From positions 43,904 through 107,903 of the forward strand of contig JAFNXM010000035.1 of assembly GCA_017383485.1 (NCBI GenBank): a stretch of 64,000 nucleotides of DNA. The letters run 5' to 3'. This document shows positions 45,495-54,602 of the stretch, piece after piece; the stretch's first letter is position 1; every line of letters begins with the position of its first letter. Below the pieces are notes generated by a model. The model worked only from the letters and a program-made list of their open reading frames with translations, did not search any database and was not told the DNA's origin. The position numbers and the translations under genes were made by a program. The DNA comes from Bacteroidaceae bacterium. Its GTDB lineage: Bacteria; Bacteroidota; Bacteroidia; Bacteroidales; Bacteroidaceae.

Positions 45495-45526
45495 TTTGGT
45501 CATACGGTGTCGTTTCATTAAATTTG
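45495..45526 (+). promoter_or_regulatory. Promoter of the carboxyltransferase/biotin-carrier operon
   Basis: TTTG (45495-45498), 20 bp, TAAATTTG (45519-45526): a consensus match, about 45 nt of leader before the ATG at 45578. Confidence 0.75.
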
Positions 45527-45577
45527 CTACGCAAAAATAAGGCTTAATACGAATTTATCACTAAACATTCTATAAAA

Positions 45578-47131
45578 ATGAGTGAACAATTAAAGAAAAT
45601 CAAGCAACTCGTCGAAATGCGCCTGAAGGCGAAACTCGGCGGAGGCGAAAAGGCCATTGAAAAGCAACATGAAAAGGGAAAAGCGACTGCACGCGAACGC
45701 ATTGACCTGTTGCTCGACAAAGGTTCTTTTGAAGAAATGGACATGTTCAAACTCCATCGCTGCCACAACTTTGGCATGGAAAATAAACACTTCCTGGGCG
45801 ATGGCGTAGTAGCTGGTAGCGGTACCATAAACGGACGACTCGTATACGTTTTCGCACAAGATTTTACTGTAAATGGTGGTTCTTTGTCGGAAACTATGGC
45901 AGAAAAAATCTGCAAGGTGATGGATCAATCTATGAAGATGGGGGCTCCCTGCATCGGTCTGAATGATTCGGGCGGCGCACGTATTCAGGAAGGTATCAAT
46001 GCCTTGGCTGGTTTCGGCAACATCTTCCAACGCAACATCGAGGCTTCGGGCGTAGTACCACAAATCTCGGGTATCTGCGGCCCTTGCGCCGGTGGTGCAG
46101 TATATTCTCCTGCCCTGACCGACTTCGTAGTGATGTTGGAAGGCGTAAGTTACATGTTCCTCACAGGTCCAAAGGTAGTGAAGACCGTGACCGGCGAAGA
46201 TGTGACACAAGAAGACTTGGGCGGTGCTGGCGTACACTCAGAAAAGAGTGGTGTGTGCCACTTTGTAGCTAAGACAGAAGAGGGATTTGCGCAATTGATT
46301 CGCACATTGCTCGGCTACCTTCCTCAAAACAATATGGAACGTGCACCACGCGTGGCTTGCACTGACCCTATCGACCGCAAGGAAGACAGCTTGAACGACA
46401 TCATCCCAGACAATCCCAACATGGCGTACGATATGTACCAAGTAATCTCGGCTGTGGTGGACAATGGCGAGTTCCTGGAAGTACAACGCAACTTTGCGAA
46501 GAACATCATCATAGGCTTCGCTCGATTTAATGGTCAGAGCGTGGGTATCGTAGCTAATCAACCGAGCGTTTATGCTGGGGTTTTGGATTGCAATGCCAGT
46601 CGCAAGGCAGCACGCTTCGTACGTTTCTGCGACGCCTTCAACATCCCCATCGTCAGCCTCGTCGATGTGCCTGGTTTCCTCCCCGGCACAGGTCAAGAAT
46701 ACAACGCTGTGATCAGCCATGGTGCTAAGTTGCTCTACGCTTACGGCGAAGCGACTGTACCCAAAGTGACAGTGACACTGCGCAAGAGCTACGGCGGTAG
46801 CCACATCGTAATGGGTTGCAAACAACTCAAGGCCGACATGAATTATGCTTGGCCATCTGCCGAAATTGCAGTAATGGGTGCCAGTGGTGCCGTTGCTATC
46901 TTGAACGGCAAGGAGGCTAAGGAGCAAGAAGATCCCAAGGCATTCCTCGCACAAAAGGAAAAGGAATACAACGACCTCTTCACCAACCCCTACAAAGCAG
47001 CAGAATACGGCTATGTCGACGACGTGATCGAACCACGCAACACACGCTTCCGCATCTGCCGCGCTTTGGCACAATTGGAAAACAAGCGCGAGACACGTCC
47101 TGCCAAGAAACATGGCAACAATCCGCTGTAA
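45578..47131 (+). CDS. Acyl-CoA carboxylase beta / methylmalonyl-CoA decarboxylase alpha (12S-like) subunit
   Basis: 517 residues, normal for the family. The carboxyltransferase N-half has [40 protein letters not shown] and [21 protein letters not shown]. The C-half has [23 protein letters not shown] and [15 protein letters not shown]. It transfers CO2 between (methyl)malonyl-CoA and biotin. The two genes after it encode a small accessory protein and the biotin carrier. With the 5S-like protein at 31.8 kb this could form a transcarboxylase; with a membrane OadB-type subunit (not in the window) it would be a sodium-pumping decarboxylase. Confidence 0.93.
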   Translation: MSEQLKKIKQLVEMRLKAKLGGGEKAIEKQHEKGKATARERIDLLLDKGSFEEMDMFKLHRCHNFGMENKHFLGDGVVAGSGTINGRLVYVFAQDFTVNGGSLSETMAEKICKVMDQSMKMGAPCIGLNDSGGARIQEGINALAGFGNIFQRNIEASGVVPQISGICGPCAGGAVYSPALTDFVVMLEGVSYMFLTGPKVVKTVTGEDVTQEDLGGAGVHSEKSGVCHFVAKTEEGFAQLIRTLLGYLPQNNMERAPRVACTDPIDRKEDSLNDIIPDNPNMAYDMYQVISAVVDNGEFLEVQRNFAKNIIIGFARFNGQSVGIVANQPSVYAGVLDCNASRKAARFVRFCDAFNIPIVSLVDVPGFLPGTGQEYNAVISHGAKLLYAYGEATVPKVTVTLRKSYGGSHIVMGCKQLKADMNYAWPSAEIAVMGASGAVAILNGKEAKEQEDPKAFLAQKEKEYNDLFTNPYKAAEYGYVDDVIEPRNTRFRICRALAQLENKRETRPAKKHGNNPL

Positions 47132-47161
47132 GAAGAAATCATCAACACTAAATCAGAACGT

Positions 47162-47425
47162 ATGAAAGTATTCAAATACAACCTGAACGGACAATCGCTC
47201 TGCATCCGCTTGGACGAGAAACAAGGTACTATCACCGACATTCTGGTGGACGGCACGCACCTTGTACCCAGCGAGGAAGAGATGCCAGCCTACGCTGCTG
47301 CGATAGCACTCGCCTTGATTGAATATGAAGTAAAAGTGGTGCATGACGACGAACCCGGTGTGATCACACTGGCTCCCCAACAAACAGATTGGGCTCACCC
47401 CTCTGCTCTCATGACACAAATTTAA
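47162..47425 (+). CDS. Small accessory protein of the carboxylase operon
   Basis: 87 residues. The start MKVFKYNLNGQSLCIRLDE resembles the start of the biotin carrier 22 bp downstream (MKQYKYKINGAQYDVTID), suggesting a duplicated N-terminal domain. The second half (AAAIALALIEYEVKVVHDDE and PQQTDWAHPSAL) resembles the soluble end of OadG-like subunits, but no membrane segment is present. It probably helps assemble the carboxylase. Confidence 0.65.
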   Translation: MKVFKYNLNGQSLCIRLDEKQGTITDILVDGTHLVPSEEEMPAYAAAIALALIEYEVKVVHDDEPGVITLAPQQTDWAHPSALMTQI

Positions 47426-47446
47426 TCCCTCTAAAAGCATTGCAAA

Positions 47447-47905
47447 ATGAAACAATATAAGTACAAAATCAACGGCGCTCAATATGATGTGACCATTGAT
47501 AGCATCTCTGGAAATTTGGCAAAGGTGGAAGTCAACGGCATCCCCTTTGAAGTAGAAATGCAAGGCTCTTCGTTGGTAGAAGAAGACCTCCCCACACAAA
47601 CAGCAAGCACAGCAGCCGCAGCAACAGCTCCTGCGGCCGCACCAGTTGCCGAAGTCGCACCCGCCCCCGCCGCTAAGGGCGCAGCAGGTGCTGGCACGCC
47701 AGTAAAAGCTCCTCTGCCAGGCGTTGTAACCAAGGTATTGGTAAGCGCAGGCCAGGCTGTGAAGAAAGGCGACAACGTATTGGTGCTCGAAGCCATGAAG
47801 ATGGAAAATAATATCACTGCAGAATGTGACGGCTGTGTGACTGGTATTTGCATAGCTGCTGGCGACAGCGTCATGGAAGGCACTGTATTGCTCACTATCG
47901 GCTAA
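47447..47905 (+). CDS. Biotin carrier protein (1.3S-like)
   Basis: 152 residues. The N-terminal domain (1-45) is joined by an Ala/Pro-rich linker (about 50-83) to a biotinyl domain (about 84-152) with LPGVVTKVLVSAGQAVKKGD and the attachment motif EAMKMENNIT. The biotinylated Lys carries CO2 between the carboxyltransferase subunits encoded at 45578 and probably 31813. It ends the operon at a strong terminator. Confidence 0.93.
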   Translation: MKQYKYKINGAQYDVTIDSISGNLAKVEVNGIPFEVEMQGSSLVEEDLPTQTASTAAAATAPAAAPVAEVAPAPAAKGAAGAGTPVKAPLPGVVTKVLVSAGQAVKKGDNVLVLEAMKMENNITAECDGCVTGICIAAGDSVMEGTVLLTIG

Positions 47906-47933
47906 AAGAATTGCCTAACATTTACCTAAAATA

Positions 47934-47973
47934 AAATCTCCCAAGCAAAGGACAACCAATGCTTGGGAGATTT
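47934..47973 (+). terminator. Terminator of the biotin-carrier operon
   Basis: A perfect 14-bp stem (AAATCTCCCAAGCA, arms 47934-47947 and 47960-47973) followed by a T-run. Confidence 0.9.
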
Positions 47974-48020
47974 TTTCTTGCACCTTATATATTCTATATC
48001 TTCTGAAAGGAAATTCAAAA

Positions 48021-48049
48021 AAAGAGGAGTGACACTATCACTCCTCTTT
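48021..48049 (-). terminator. Terminator of the DUF349 gene
   Basis: A perfect 12-bp stem (AAAGAGGAGTGA, arms 48021-48032 and 48038-48049) with a 5-nt loop. On the minus strand a T-run follows. Confidence 0.85.
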
Positions 48050-48068
48050 CCATATTAAAATATTTCTT

Positions 48069-49949
48069 TTAGTTCTTTGAATCCGCCTTGATTTGTTCGT
48101 CAACGGCAGCAATCTTTTCTGCCAACATCACCAAGTCTTCTTTCAAGCGTTCTACTTTCTTTTCCAAATCACCAAGGAGGCTGTTACCCTTCTTAGATTT
48201 AGAGTTGAAGAAAGTCAGGTTTGTTTCGTAATTCTTGATTTCTTGCTTCTTCGCTTCGTAAGCAGTCATCAACTTATTGCGTTCACGTGTCAACTCATTG
48301 CCACCCTTTTCACCCACGTTCTTCTTGAAATTTTCCATGTGGCGACGTCCTGCGCCAGCATGAGCTTCTTTGTAGAGTTTGTCAAGGACTTCGCGGTAGC
48401 GCTTGTACATCTTTTCCTTTTTGCGGAAAGGCACGTGACCCACTTCGTTCCATTCAGCCTGCAGAGCTTTGACTTGTTGCATAGTCTCAGCAGTTACAGG
48501 GGTTTCTGCCAGGGCTGCGAGTTTTTCGATGATAGCATTTTTCTTTTCGAGATTAGCTTCTTCCGTTTCGCGTACGCTTGCTGTTGCTGCATTCTTTTGT
48601 TCGAAGAAATAGTTGCATGCTGCGTTGAAGCGTGTCCAAATTGCTTCAGATACTTTGTGCGCTACGGGGCCTGTAGCCTTCCATTCTTTTTGCAAAGCAA
48701 CGAGAGCAGCTGACGTAGCGTTCCAATCTGTGCTATCCTTCAGTGCTTCTGCCTTTTCACAAAGCGCAGTTTTTGCAGCAAGATTAGCGTTCAGGGTTTC
48801 GCGTGTATTCTTAAAGTATTCAGTCTTGCTTTGGAAGAAATTATCACAAGCTGCGCGGAAACGTTCAAAGATCTTAGCATTAGTCTTCTTTGAGGTAAAA
48901 CCAATAGTCTTCCATTGCGCTTGAAGTTCGAGTACTTCCTGAGTCGCTTTTTCCCAATCTGCGAATCCCTTTTGCTCTGCTGCAGCAAGCGCTTCTACTT
49001 GTTCGCAGAGTTGAGTCTTCTTCACGAGGTTTTCTTCCTCTTGTGCCTTGATAGCTTCAAAGTGTGCTTGGTGGCGCTTGTTGACTGCTGTCGACGCATT
49101 CTTGAATCGTGTCCACAACTCTTCGCGTAATTCCTTCACCACAGGACCTGTTTCGCGATACTCTTGGTGCAAGTTTTGCAGTTGGTGGAAAGCTGAAATC
49201 ACATCTTCCAGTTCTGCCAACTTTTCAGCAGCTTCGCACAAGCGTGTCTTGATTTCCAAATTTTTCTTGAAATCATAAGCTCGCATTTCGTGATTTAAGC
49301 GCAATTGGTCGTAGAATTGTTCTACGTATAATTGGTAACTCTTCCACAATTCAGTCACCTTTTCAGCGGGCACGTTCTTGATTTCTTTCCACTCTGCTTG
49401 CAGGCCTTTGAATGCCTCGTAGTTTTTGTCTGCTTCGTCGGGAGAAACTGCCATTTCCTTCATCTTTTCGATGATAGCCAGTTTCTTTTCGAGGTTATCT
49501 TGTTTTTCTTTTTCCGCAGCTTCGAAAGCCTTTGCACGTATCTCACGCAACAAGCTCATTTGTGCTTTAAAGTCTGCTTCCAATGGGTCTGGCGCTGGCA
49601 TAAATGCTTCAGGATCTCCACCAGCCGCAATGTATTCTTCGCGCGCTGCTGCAGCCTCAGCATTATGCAAACGATAGTATACTTGCTTCAAGCCTTCGAG
49701 CTCTGCGCGTTCCACTTCGCCGCCATTTTGCACCAGTTCCTTTAAGCGAGCTACGACTTCCACCTTGCTTTGAGGCACTGTCTTTTCAGCCGCTTCTGGT
49801 TCGTTCACTTCGGGAGCCACTTCTGCGGGTTCTTCCTCATTGTTTTGCACATCGGCTACCACTGTTTCTGTGGTTTCCGTTTCGATAGTCTCAGGCACCA
49901 AGGCCTCGTTTTTCATACCTTCCACTTCGGGAATCAACTTTTCTTCCAT
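48069..49949 (-). CDS. DUF349 repeat protein
   Basis: 626 residues. An acidic N-terminus (about 1-60, Glu/Val/Pro-rich) is followed by five or so DUF349 repeats of ~70 residues, each with a W-x-x-I/T-G/N-hydrophobic core (QAEWKEIKNVP, QAQWKTIGFTSKK, QKEWKATGPVAHK, QAEWNEVGHVP). The end is a coiled coil (KKGNSLLGDLEKKVERLKED). DUF349 proteins are helical; their role is not settled. It is monocistronic with its own terminator. Confidence 0.9.
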   Translation of the reverse strand: MEEKLIPEVEGMKNEALVPETIETETTETVVADVQNNEEEPAEVAPEVNEPEAAEKTVPQSKVEVVARLKELVQNGGEVERAELEGLKQVYYRLHNAEAAAAREEYIAAGGDPEAFMPAPDPLEADFKAQMSLLREIRAKAFEAAEKEKQDNLEKKLAIIEKMKEMAVSPDEADKNYEAFKGLQAEWKEIKNVPAEKVTELWKSYQLYVEQFYDQLRLNHEMRAYDFKKNLEIKTRLCEAAEKLAELEDVISAFHQLQNLHQEYRETGPVVKELREELWTRFKNASTAVNKRHQAHFEAIKAQEEENLVKKTQLCEQVEALAAAEQKGFADWEKATQEVLELQAQWKTIGFTSKKTNAKIFERFRAACDNFFQSKTEYFKNTRETLNANLAAKTALCEKAEALKDSTDWNATSAALVALQKEWKATGPVAHKVSEAIWTRFNAACNYFFEQKNAATASVRETEEANLEKKNAIIEKLAALAETPVTAETMQQVKALQAEWNEVGHVPFRKKEKMYKRYREVLDKLYKEAHAGAGRRHMENFKKNVGEKGGNELTRERNKLMTAYEAKKQEIKNYETNLTFFNSKSKKGNSLLGDLEKKVERLKEDLVMLAEKIAAVDEQIKADSKN

Positions 49950-50072
49950 AGTATATTATATGATTGGTCTGCACGAGGGCGACCAAGTTTCTTTTCTGAT
50001 CAAATGAGATGCAAATAAAGCTAATATTTTCCTCACGGCAAAGCGAAAGCGCTATTTTTTGCCTTGTAGGGA

Positions 50073-50999
50073 CTAAATCCAAGTCTTTCGGCGGAATAGC
50101 CAGTAGAAGATGGCGGTGACGCTGAACGACAGTACGATCACCAAGGGGAAGCCCCACCATGTGTCCTCCATACCCGAGATCAAGTTCATACCAAAGATAC
50201 TGGCGATAAGCGTGGGAAACATCAAAATGATCGAGATCGAGGTCATCTGCTTCATGACACCCGACATATTATTATTAATAATGCTGGCGTATGTCTCCAT
50301 CGTCGAGTCGAGGATGTGAGCATAGATATTGGTCGTCTCGCGCGCCTGACTCATCTCCGTATTGACGTCCTCGATCAAATCAGCGTCCAGTTCGTCGACG
50401 GGGAGTTTGAACTTCAGCTTTGCCAACAAGTTTTCGTTGCCACGGATTGAGGTGATAAAGTAAGTCAAGCTATCCTGCAAGCGAGACAAACCGATCAAAT
50501 CCTCATTGTCTATCTTGCGGTCCAGATTGCGCTTAGCCTCGTCTATCAGGATACTGATCTGCTTCAAACGCTTCAGGTACCACACTGCAGAAGACAGGAA
50601 CAAGCGGAACACCAAGTCCACCGAGTCCGTAAAACCTCGGTTGCGCTTTTGCTGATACGACACGAAGTCGATCATCATATTCGTTTCGAAGTTGCACACC
50701 GTCACACAGACCTCCTTGTTCAAGATGATACCCAGCGGGATCGTCGTGTGTGGTGTACGCGAGCGCACCTCTTTCACGTATGGTATACGCAAGATGATGA
50801 GCGACCACCCATCGTCGTAATCATAGCGTGAGCGTTCGTCCTTATCTCGGATGTCGTCCAGGAAGTATTCAGGAATCTTCAGTTCTCCAAGGAGAAACTT
50901 TTCATCATCAGGCGTGGGGCAAGTCACCTGCACCCAGCAATTTGGCTGCCACTCTTCTAAAGTGCGGAGTGTGTTATTGAAATTCCAAAAAGTGCGCAT
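50073..50999 (-). CDS. corA: CorA-family magnesium/divalent cation transporter
   Basis: 308 residues from MRTFWNFNNTLRTLEEW, the usual Bacteroidales start; a frame to 51047 is possible but unlikely. A long cytoplasmic funnel domain is followed by two membrane segments near the C-terminus. The family signature Gly-Met-Asn is in SIFGMNLISGMEDTWWG, and the end is a basic tail (FRRKTWI). It forms a pentameric Mg2+ channel. Confidence 0.92.
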   Translation of the reverse strand: MRTFWNFNNTLRTLEEWQPNCWVQVTCPTPDDEKFLLGELKIPEYFLDDIRDKDERSRYDYDDGWSLIILRIPYVKEVRSRTPHTTIPLGIILNKEVCVTVCNFETNMMIDFVSYQQKRNRGFTDSVDLVFRLFLSSAVWYLKRLKQISILIDEAKRNLDRKIDNEDLIGLSRLQDSLTYFITSIRGNENLLAKLKFKLPVDELDADLIEDVNTEMSQARETTNIYAHILDSTMETYASIINNNMSGVMKQMTSISIILMFPTLIASIFGMNLISGMEDTWWGFPLVIVLSFSVTAIFYWLFRRKTWI

Positions 51000-51251
51000 A
51001 ATTCGAAGTTTTGTCTCTGCGTGAGTTTTCAGCGGAGACCAACGCATTTTTTGGCCACCGCAATTTAGTTACAATTTTCCGTGTAATAGTCGTCCATGAG
51101 GATGAATAATTTTATTTTTCTCTACACCAAAGCACCGCCACAACAGGGCACATTTCACCTTGGCACGGGCAAAGATAATAAAGGGATATAAATAGGCAAA
51201 GCAAATTTGCTTTTTTTTACGTTTATGGAATCCTTTTTTAATAAAATATTA

Positions 51252-51283
51252 AGGGAGCGAAAATCCCAAGACTTTCACTCCCT
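51252..51283 (-). terminator. Terminator of the 51305-51883 lipoprotein gene
   Basis: The arms 51252-51262 and 51273-51283 (AGGGAGCGAAA/TTTCACTCCCT) pair with one G-T. The sequence beyond is A/T-rich. It is 21 bp from the stop. Confidence 0.65.
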
Positions 51284-51304
51284 CGTATATTTTAAGCAAC
51301 CTAA

Positions 51305-51883
51305 TCAATGTTCCCAATTAAGGTTTTCAACATTAAATGTGAATGTGTGCGTTCCCTGATTATAGAACTCTACACTTATTTTCATTGTTTTAGCAGTTTT
51401 CATTCGTTCCACAAGCTTCTTATATCCATTCAAGAAAAGCACATCCATACTATGATCACTTGCTCCATCACAATGCACATTGAACGCCTTGTCGCTATCA
51501 AATCTCACTTTAATAGTTTGTCCGTCGATAATACTTGTATTAAACTGACCTTGGGTGATCTTTATGAAAACGTGCTTACCATATTGGGGATCATTTCTTA
51601 AATACAGAACAAGATTGCTACCACCATTGTAGGGGAAGTCAAAATGCGCCACATCTTCAGAAATCGTATAAGCCAGATAAGAAGTTTCATCTGTCATTTC
51701 ATCCAACGTTTCATTATACATCCAATTAGACAAAGGTTCCTGACTTACCACTGTATCCTCTTCGACAAACATTGAATCCCCAGTTTCAAGATCATTGTTC
51801 CCTGTAGTAGAATTGCCAGCACATGAACTAAAAAATCCAGAACACAAAACTGCAATAGATGCACTTATTAAAAATGTCTTCAT
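51305..51883 (-). CDS. Lipoprotein, unknown function
   Basis: 192 residues from MKTFLISASIAVLCSGFFSS, a lipoprotein signal with the lipobox Cys in FFSSCAG; a frame nine codons longer is less likely. The mature part has acidic N-terminal residues and a beta-rich body (HVFIKITQGQFNTSIIDGQT, MKISVEFYNQGTHTFTFNVE). No family was recognised. A consensus promoter and a terminator frame it. Confidence 0.75.
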   Translation of the reverse strand: MKTFLISASIAVLCSGFFSSCAGNSTTGNNDLETGDSMFVEEDTVVSQEPLSNWMYNETLDEMTDETSYLAYTISEDVAHFDFPYNGGSNLVLYLRNDPQYGKHVFIKITQGQFNTSIIDGQTIKVRFDSDKAFNVHCDGASDHSMDVLFLNGYKKLVERMKTAKTMKISVEFYNQGTHTFTFNVENLNWEH

Positions 51884-51940
51884 ACATTGTACAGAAATAA
51901 GATTACACATACTTGCGCCACTTCAAATACCTGCGCATTG

Positions 51941-51971
51941 CAAAGGTAGAGAAAAATATTTAATCCACAAA
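51941..51971 (-). promoter_or_regulatory. Promoter of the 51305-51883 lipoprotein gene
   Basis: On the minus strand, TTTG (51968-51971), 19 bp, TACCTTTG (51941-51948): consensus. Confidence 0.75.
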
Positions 51972-52122
51972 TTCAGTAGAACTATCTTTCAAAAATTTTC
52001 ATTAAACTGCATAATTATGCAAATTCTCCCCTAAATATGCATTTTTCATCAAGTGCATTTTTAACAAAGTTTATACTTTCAGAGGCGCTGGACCTTGCAA
52101 AAATCGTGCAACAAGTAGAAAA

Positions 52123-52213
52123 AAAAGAAAAAGTCAAGACCTCGTGAAAACTTTCCCAGGGATAATTTCAACAAGCCTAAGGATAATTTTTACAAAGTCT
52201 TGACTTTTTTTCG
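52123..52213 (+). repeat. Decayed copy (H) of the dispersed repeat
   Basis: It shares the arms (AAAAAGTCAAGACCTCGTG, CAAAGTCTTGACTTTTTTT) and the GGGATAATTT block with copies A and B, but the GACGTCGCG core is missing. The 615-bp stretch 51884-52498 otherwise holds two promoters and A/T-rich sequence. Confidence 0.55.
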
Positions 52214-52462
52214 CCCCAAAAAAGGGCAAAAAACAAGGGAAAAGCGACACTCGTCCGCTCTCCCCTATATTCTATTACAAAGATACAACATTTTTCGCCG
52301 AAATCCAAATCGCGTTCACATCCGTTAACACTTGCTTTATGCAACCCGTATGCAAAAATATGCAGACCCTGGCAAGTACCATTTTATCTACACCCCGGCA
52401 GGGATACCGCCCCACCCGCAGCGTCATTTGCCCAGCTTTTTTGACAAAAAGGAGAAATAAAT

Positions 52463-52493
52463 TTTGCTCATCCCCCACCTTTTACTAATTTCG
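52463..52493 (+). promoter_or_regulatory. Promoter immediately before the glycosyltransferase gene
   Basis: TTTG (52463-52466), 19 bp, TAATTTCG (52486-52493, one mismatch). The ATG at 52499 is five bases further on, where transcription should begin, so the mRNA may have no leader. Confidence 0.55.
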
Positions 52494-52498
52494 CAGTT

Positions 52499-53488
52499 AT
52501 GAAATACTCTGTGATTATACCCGTATACAATAGACCCGACGAGGTCGACGAACTGTTGGAGAGTTTGACCCAGCAGAGTTTGAAGGATTTTGAAGTCGTG
52601 GTGGTAGAGGATGGCTCGTCTGTACCCTGCAAAGATGTGGTCGAGAAGTATGCTGACCGCCTGGACGTACATTATTATATGAAGCCCAATTCGGGCCCCG
52701 GACAAAGCCGCAACTATGGCGTGGAGCGGGCTCAGGGCGAATATGTACTGATCCTGGACTCGGACGCCGTGCTGCCCACGGATTATATCCAGGCTGTGGA
52801 GGATGAATTGCAGACTGCGCCGTGTGATGCCTTTGGCGGACCGGACCGTGCGCATGCCTCGTTCACACCAATGCAGAAGGCGATCAACTATGCCATGACC
52901 TCGTTCTTCACCACCGGCGGTATCCGTGGCGGCAAGAAGAAGATGGACAAATTCTATCCCCGCTCGTTCAACATGGGCGTGCGCCGCGAGGTGTACAATG
53001 CTCTGGGCGGCTTCTCGGAAATGCGCTTCGGCGAAGACATCGACTTCTCGACACGTATCTTCAAGGGTGGCTATGCCTGCCGCCTATTCCCCGAGGCATG
53101 GGTATGGCACAAGCGTCGCACGGATTTGAAGAAATTCTTCAAGCAAGTGCACAATTCGGGCATTGCTCGTATCCACTTGACACGACGTCACCCCGGCACG
53201 CTGAAATTGGTACACCTGCTACCCACGGTGTTCACCCTGGGTTGTCTGTTGCTGCTCATCGGCGCTATATTCTGCCTATGGAGTTTATTACCCCTTGGTT
53301 TGTTCTGCTTGATTATTCTAACAGACGCAACGATAGCAGAGCGCAGTCTGGGCGTAGGCCTGCGTGCCGTAGCTGCATCCTTTGTGCAACTGACGGGATA
53401 CGGCACAGGATTCATCCGCGCTTGGTGGAACTGTATGGTGATGAAGCGTGGCGAATTTGAAGCCTTCAAAAAGAATTTTTATAAGTAA
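52499..53488 (+). CDS. Glycosyltransferase family 2
   Basis: 329 residues. MKYSVIIPVYNRPDEVDELL begins the GT-A fold. VVVEDGS and LILDSDAVLP provide the nucleotide-sugar and metal-binding acidic residues (the D-x-D equivalent is DSD). GGFSEMRFGEDIDFSTRIF is the acceptor-side E-D-x-D. Two membrane segments lie near the C-terminus (about 245-285). It transfers a sugar to a lipid or glycan acceptor at the inner membrane; donor and acceptor are unknown. radC follows after 38 bp. Confidence 0.88.
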   Translation: MKYSVIIPVYNRPDEVDELLESLTQQSLKDFEVVVVEDGSSVPCKDVVEKYADRLDVHYYMKPNSGPGQSRNYGVERAQGEYVLILDSDAVLPTDYIQAVEDELQTAPCDAFGGPDRAHASFTPMQKAINYAMTSFFTTGGIRGGKKKMDKFYPRSFNMGVRREVYNALGGFSEMRFGEDIDFSTRIFKGGYACRLFPEAWVWHKRRTDLKKFFKQVHNSGIARIHLTRRHPGTLKLVHLLPTVFTLGCLLLLIGAIFCLWSLLPLGLFCLIILTDATIAERSLGVGLRAVAASFVQLTGYGTGFIRAWWNCMVMKRGEFEAFKKNFYK

Positions 53489-53526
53489 GCTATAACTTTT
53501 TGTAAGTAATATACACCTTATTATAT

Positions 53527-54225
53527 ATGTCCATCGATCAAAAGCCCTTAACGATGACGCAACTCCCCGCCGACGAACGTCCGCGCGAGAAGTTGAGGAA
53601 CCTTGGACCCGAAGCCCTGACGAATGCCGAACTGCTGGCCATCCTGATAGGTTCGGGCACGCCGGGCGAGAGTGTGGTGGGGCTGACACAACGCCTGCTG
53701 GCACACGTCGATGGCAACTTGATCGAACTGGGCAAACTCAGCCTGAAGGAACTGATGACTTTCAAGGGCATCGGAGAAGCAAAGGCTATCACGATCAAAG
53801 CAGCCTGTGAATTGGGCAATCGGCGCGCTATGGAGAAGTCGGCACAGTTCTTCCGAATGACATCATCGGAAAGTGTGGCAGAGTACTTGAAACACCAAAT
53901 GCGCGAACTCCCGCACGAAGAATGCCGTATCCTTGTGCTCAACAATGCCCTGCGCCTGAAGGCCAACGTCCTGGTAAGTAAAGGCGCGGCGGACAAGACT
54001 TTGGTGGACATTCGCACCATTCTCTACGAGCTGATACAGCATCGTGCCGTGCGCTTTATCTTTGCACACAATCACCCAGCTGGTAGCACACAGCCCAGCA
54101 CCCAGGACGACGACATCACTCGTCGCCTGAAAGCTGCCGCCGAGGCTATCCAAATTCCCCTGGTAGACCACATTATTATCGCCGGAGATACCTACTATAG
54201 TTACGCCGACGAGGGCCGACTATAA
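53527..54225 (+). CDS. radC: RadC-family (JAB/MPN) protein
   Basis: 232 residues. An N-terminal helix-hairpin-helix region (LPADERPREKLRNLGPEALT, LMTFKGIGEAKAITIKAA) is followed by the MPN domain with the metal motif RFIFAHNHPAGSTQPSTQDD. The family was once linked to DNA repair; its function remains uncertain. Next is the DUF59 gene after 34 bp. Confidence 0.92.
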   Translation: MSIDQKPLTMTQLPADERPREKLRNLGPEALTNAELLAILIGSGTPGESVVGLTQRLLAHVDGNLIELGKLSLKELMTFKGIGEAKAITIKAACELGNRRAMEKSAQFFRMTSSESVAEYLKHQMRELPHEECRILVLNNALRLKANVLVSKGAADKTLVDIRTILYELIQHRAVRFIFAHNHPAGSTQPSTQDDDITRRLKAAAEAIQIPLVDHIIIAGDTYYSYADEGRL

Positions 54226-54259
54226 GTATCGGTTATCACATAACAAACACAAAACACCT

Positions 54260-54580
54260 ATGACCCCAGAAGAACGACTGAAAATAGAAGAACGTACCAT
54301 CGAGGTGCTCAAGACCGTCTACGACCCCGAAATCCCTGTAGACATCTACAACCTTGGGCTGATCTATCGTATAGAATTGATGGACGATGCTACACTCGAA
54401 GTAGACATGACACTGACTGCGCCAAACTGTCCCGCCGCCGATTTCATCATGGAAGACGTGCGCTTGAAAATAGCCGGCATCGAGGGCGTGGCAGATGCCA
54501 AGGTCAACCTCGTGTTCGAACCCGAGTGGGACAAAGATATGATGAGCGACGAAGCCAAGTTGGAACTGGGCTTCATGTAG
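54260..54580 (+). CDS. DUF59 / MIP18-type iron-sulfur assembly protein
   Basis: 106 residues. The MIP18 fold is shown by VLKTVYDPEIPVDIYNLGLI and the conserved Cys segment TLTAPNCPAADFIMEDV. Relatives (SufT, PaaD) help mature Fe-S proteins. No suf genes are in the window. It is 22 bp before lpxH on the same strand. Confidence 0.9.
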   Translation: MTPEERLKIEERTIEVLKTVYDPEIPVDIYNLGLIYRIELMDDATLEVDMTLTAPNCPAADFIMEDVRLKIAGIEGVADAKVNLVFEPEWDKDMMSDEAKLELGFM

Positions 54581-54602
54581 CGCACCGTAAACGAAAAATA
54601 CT

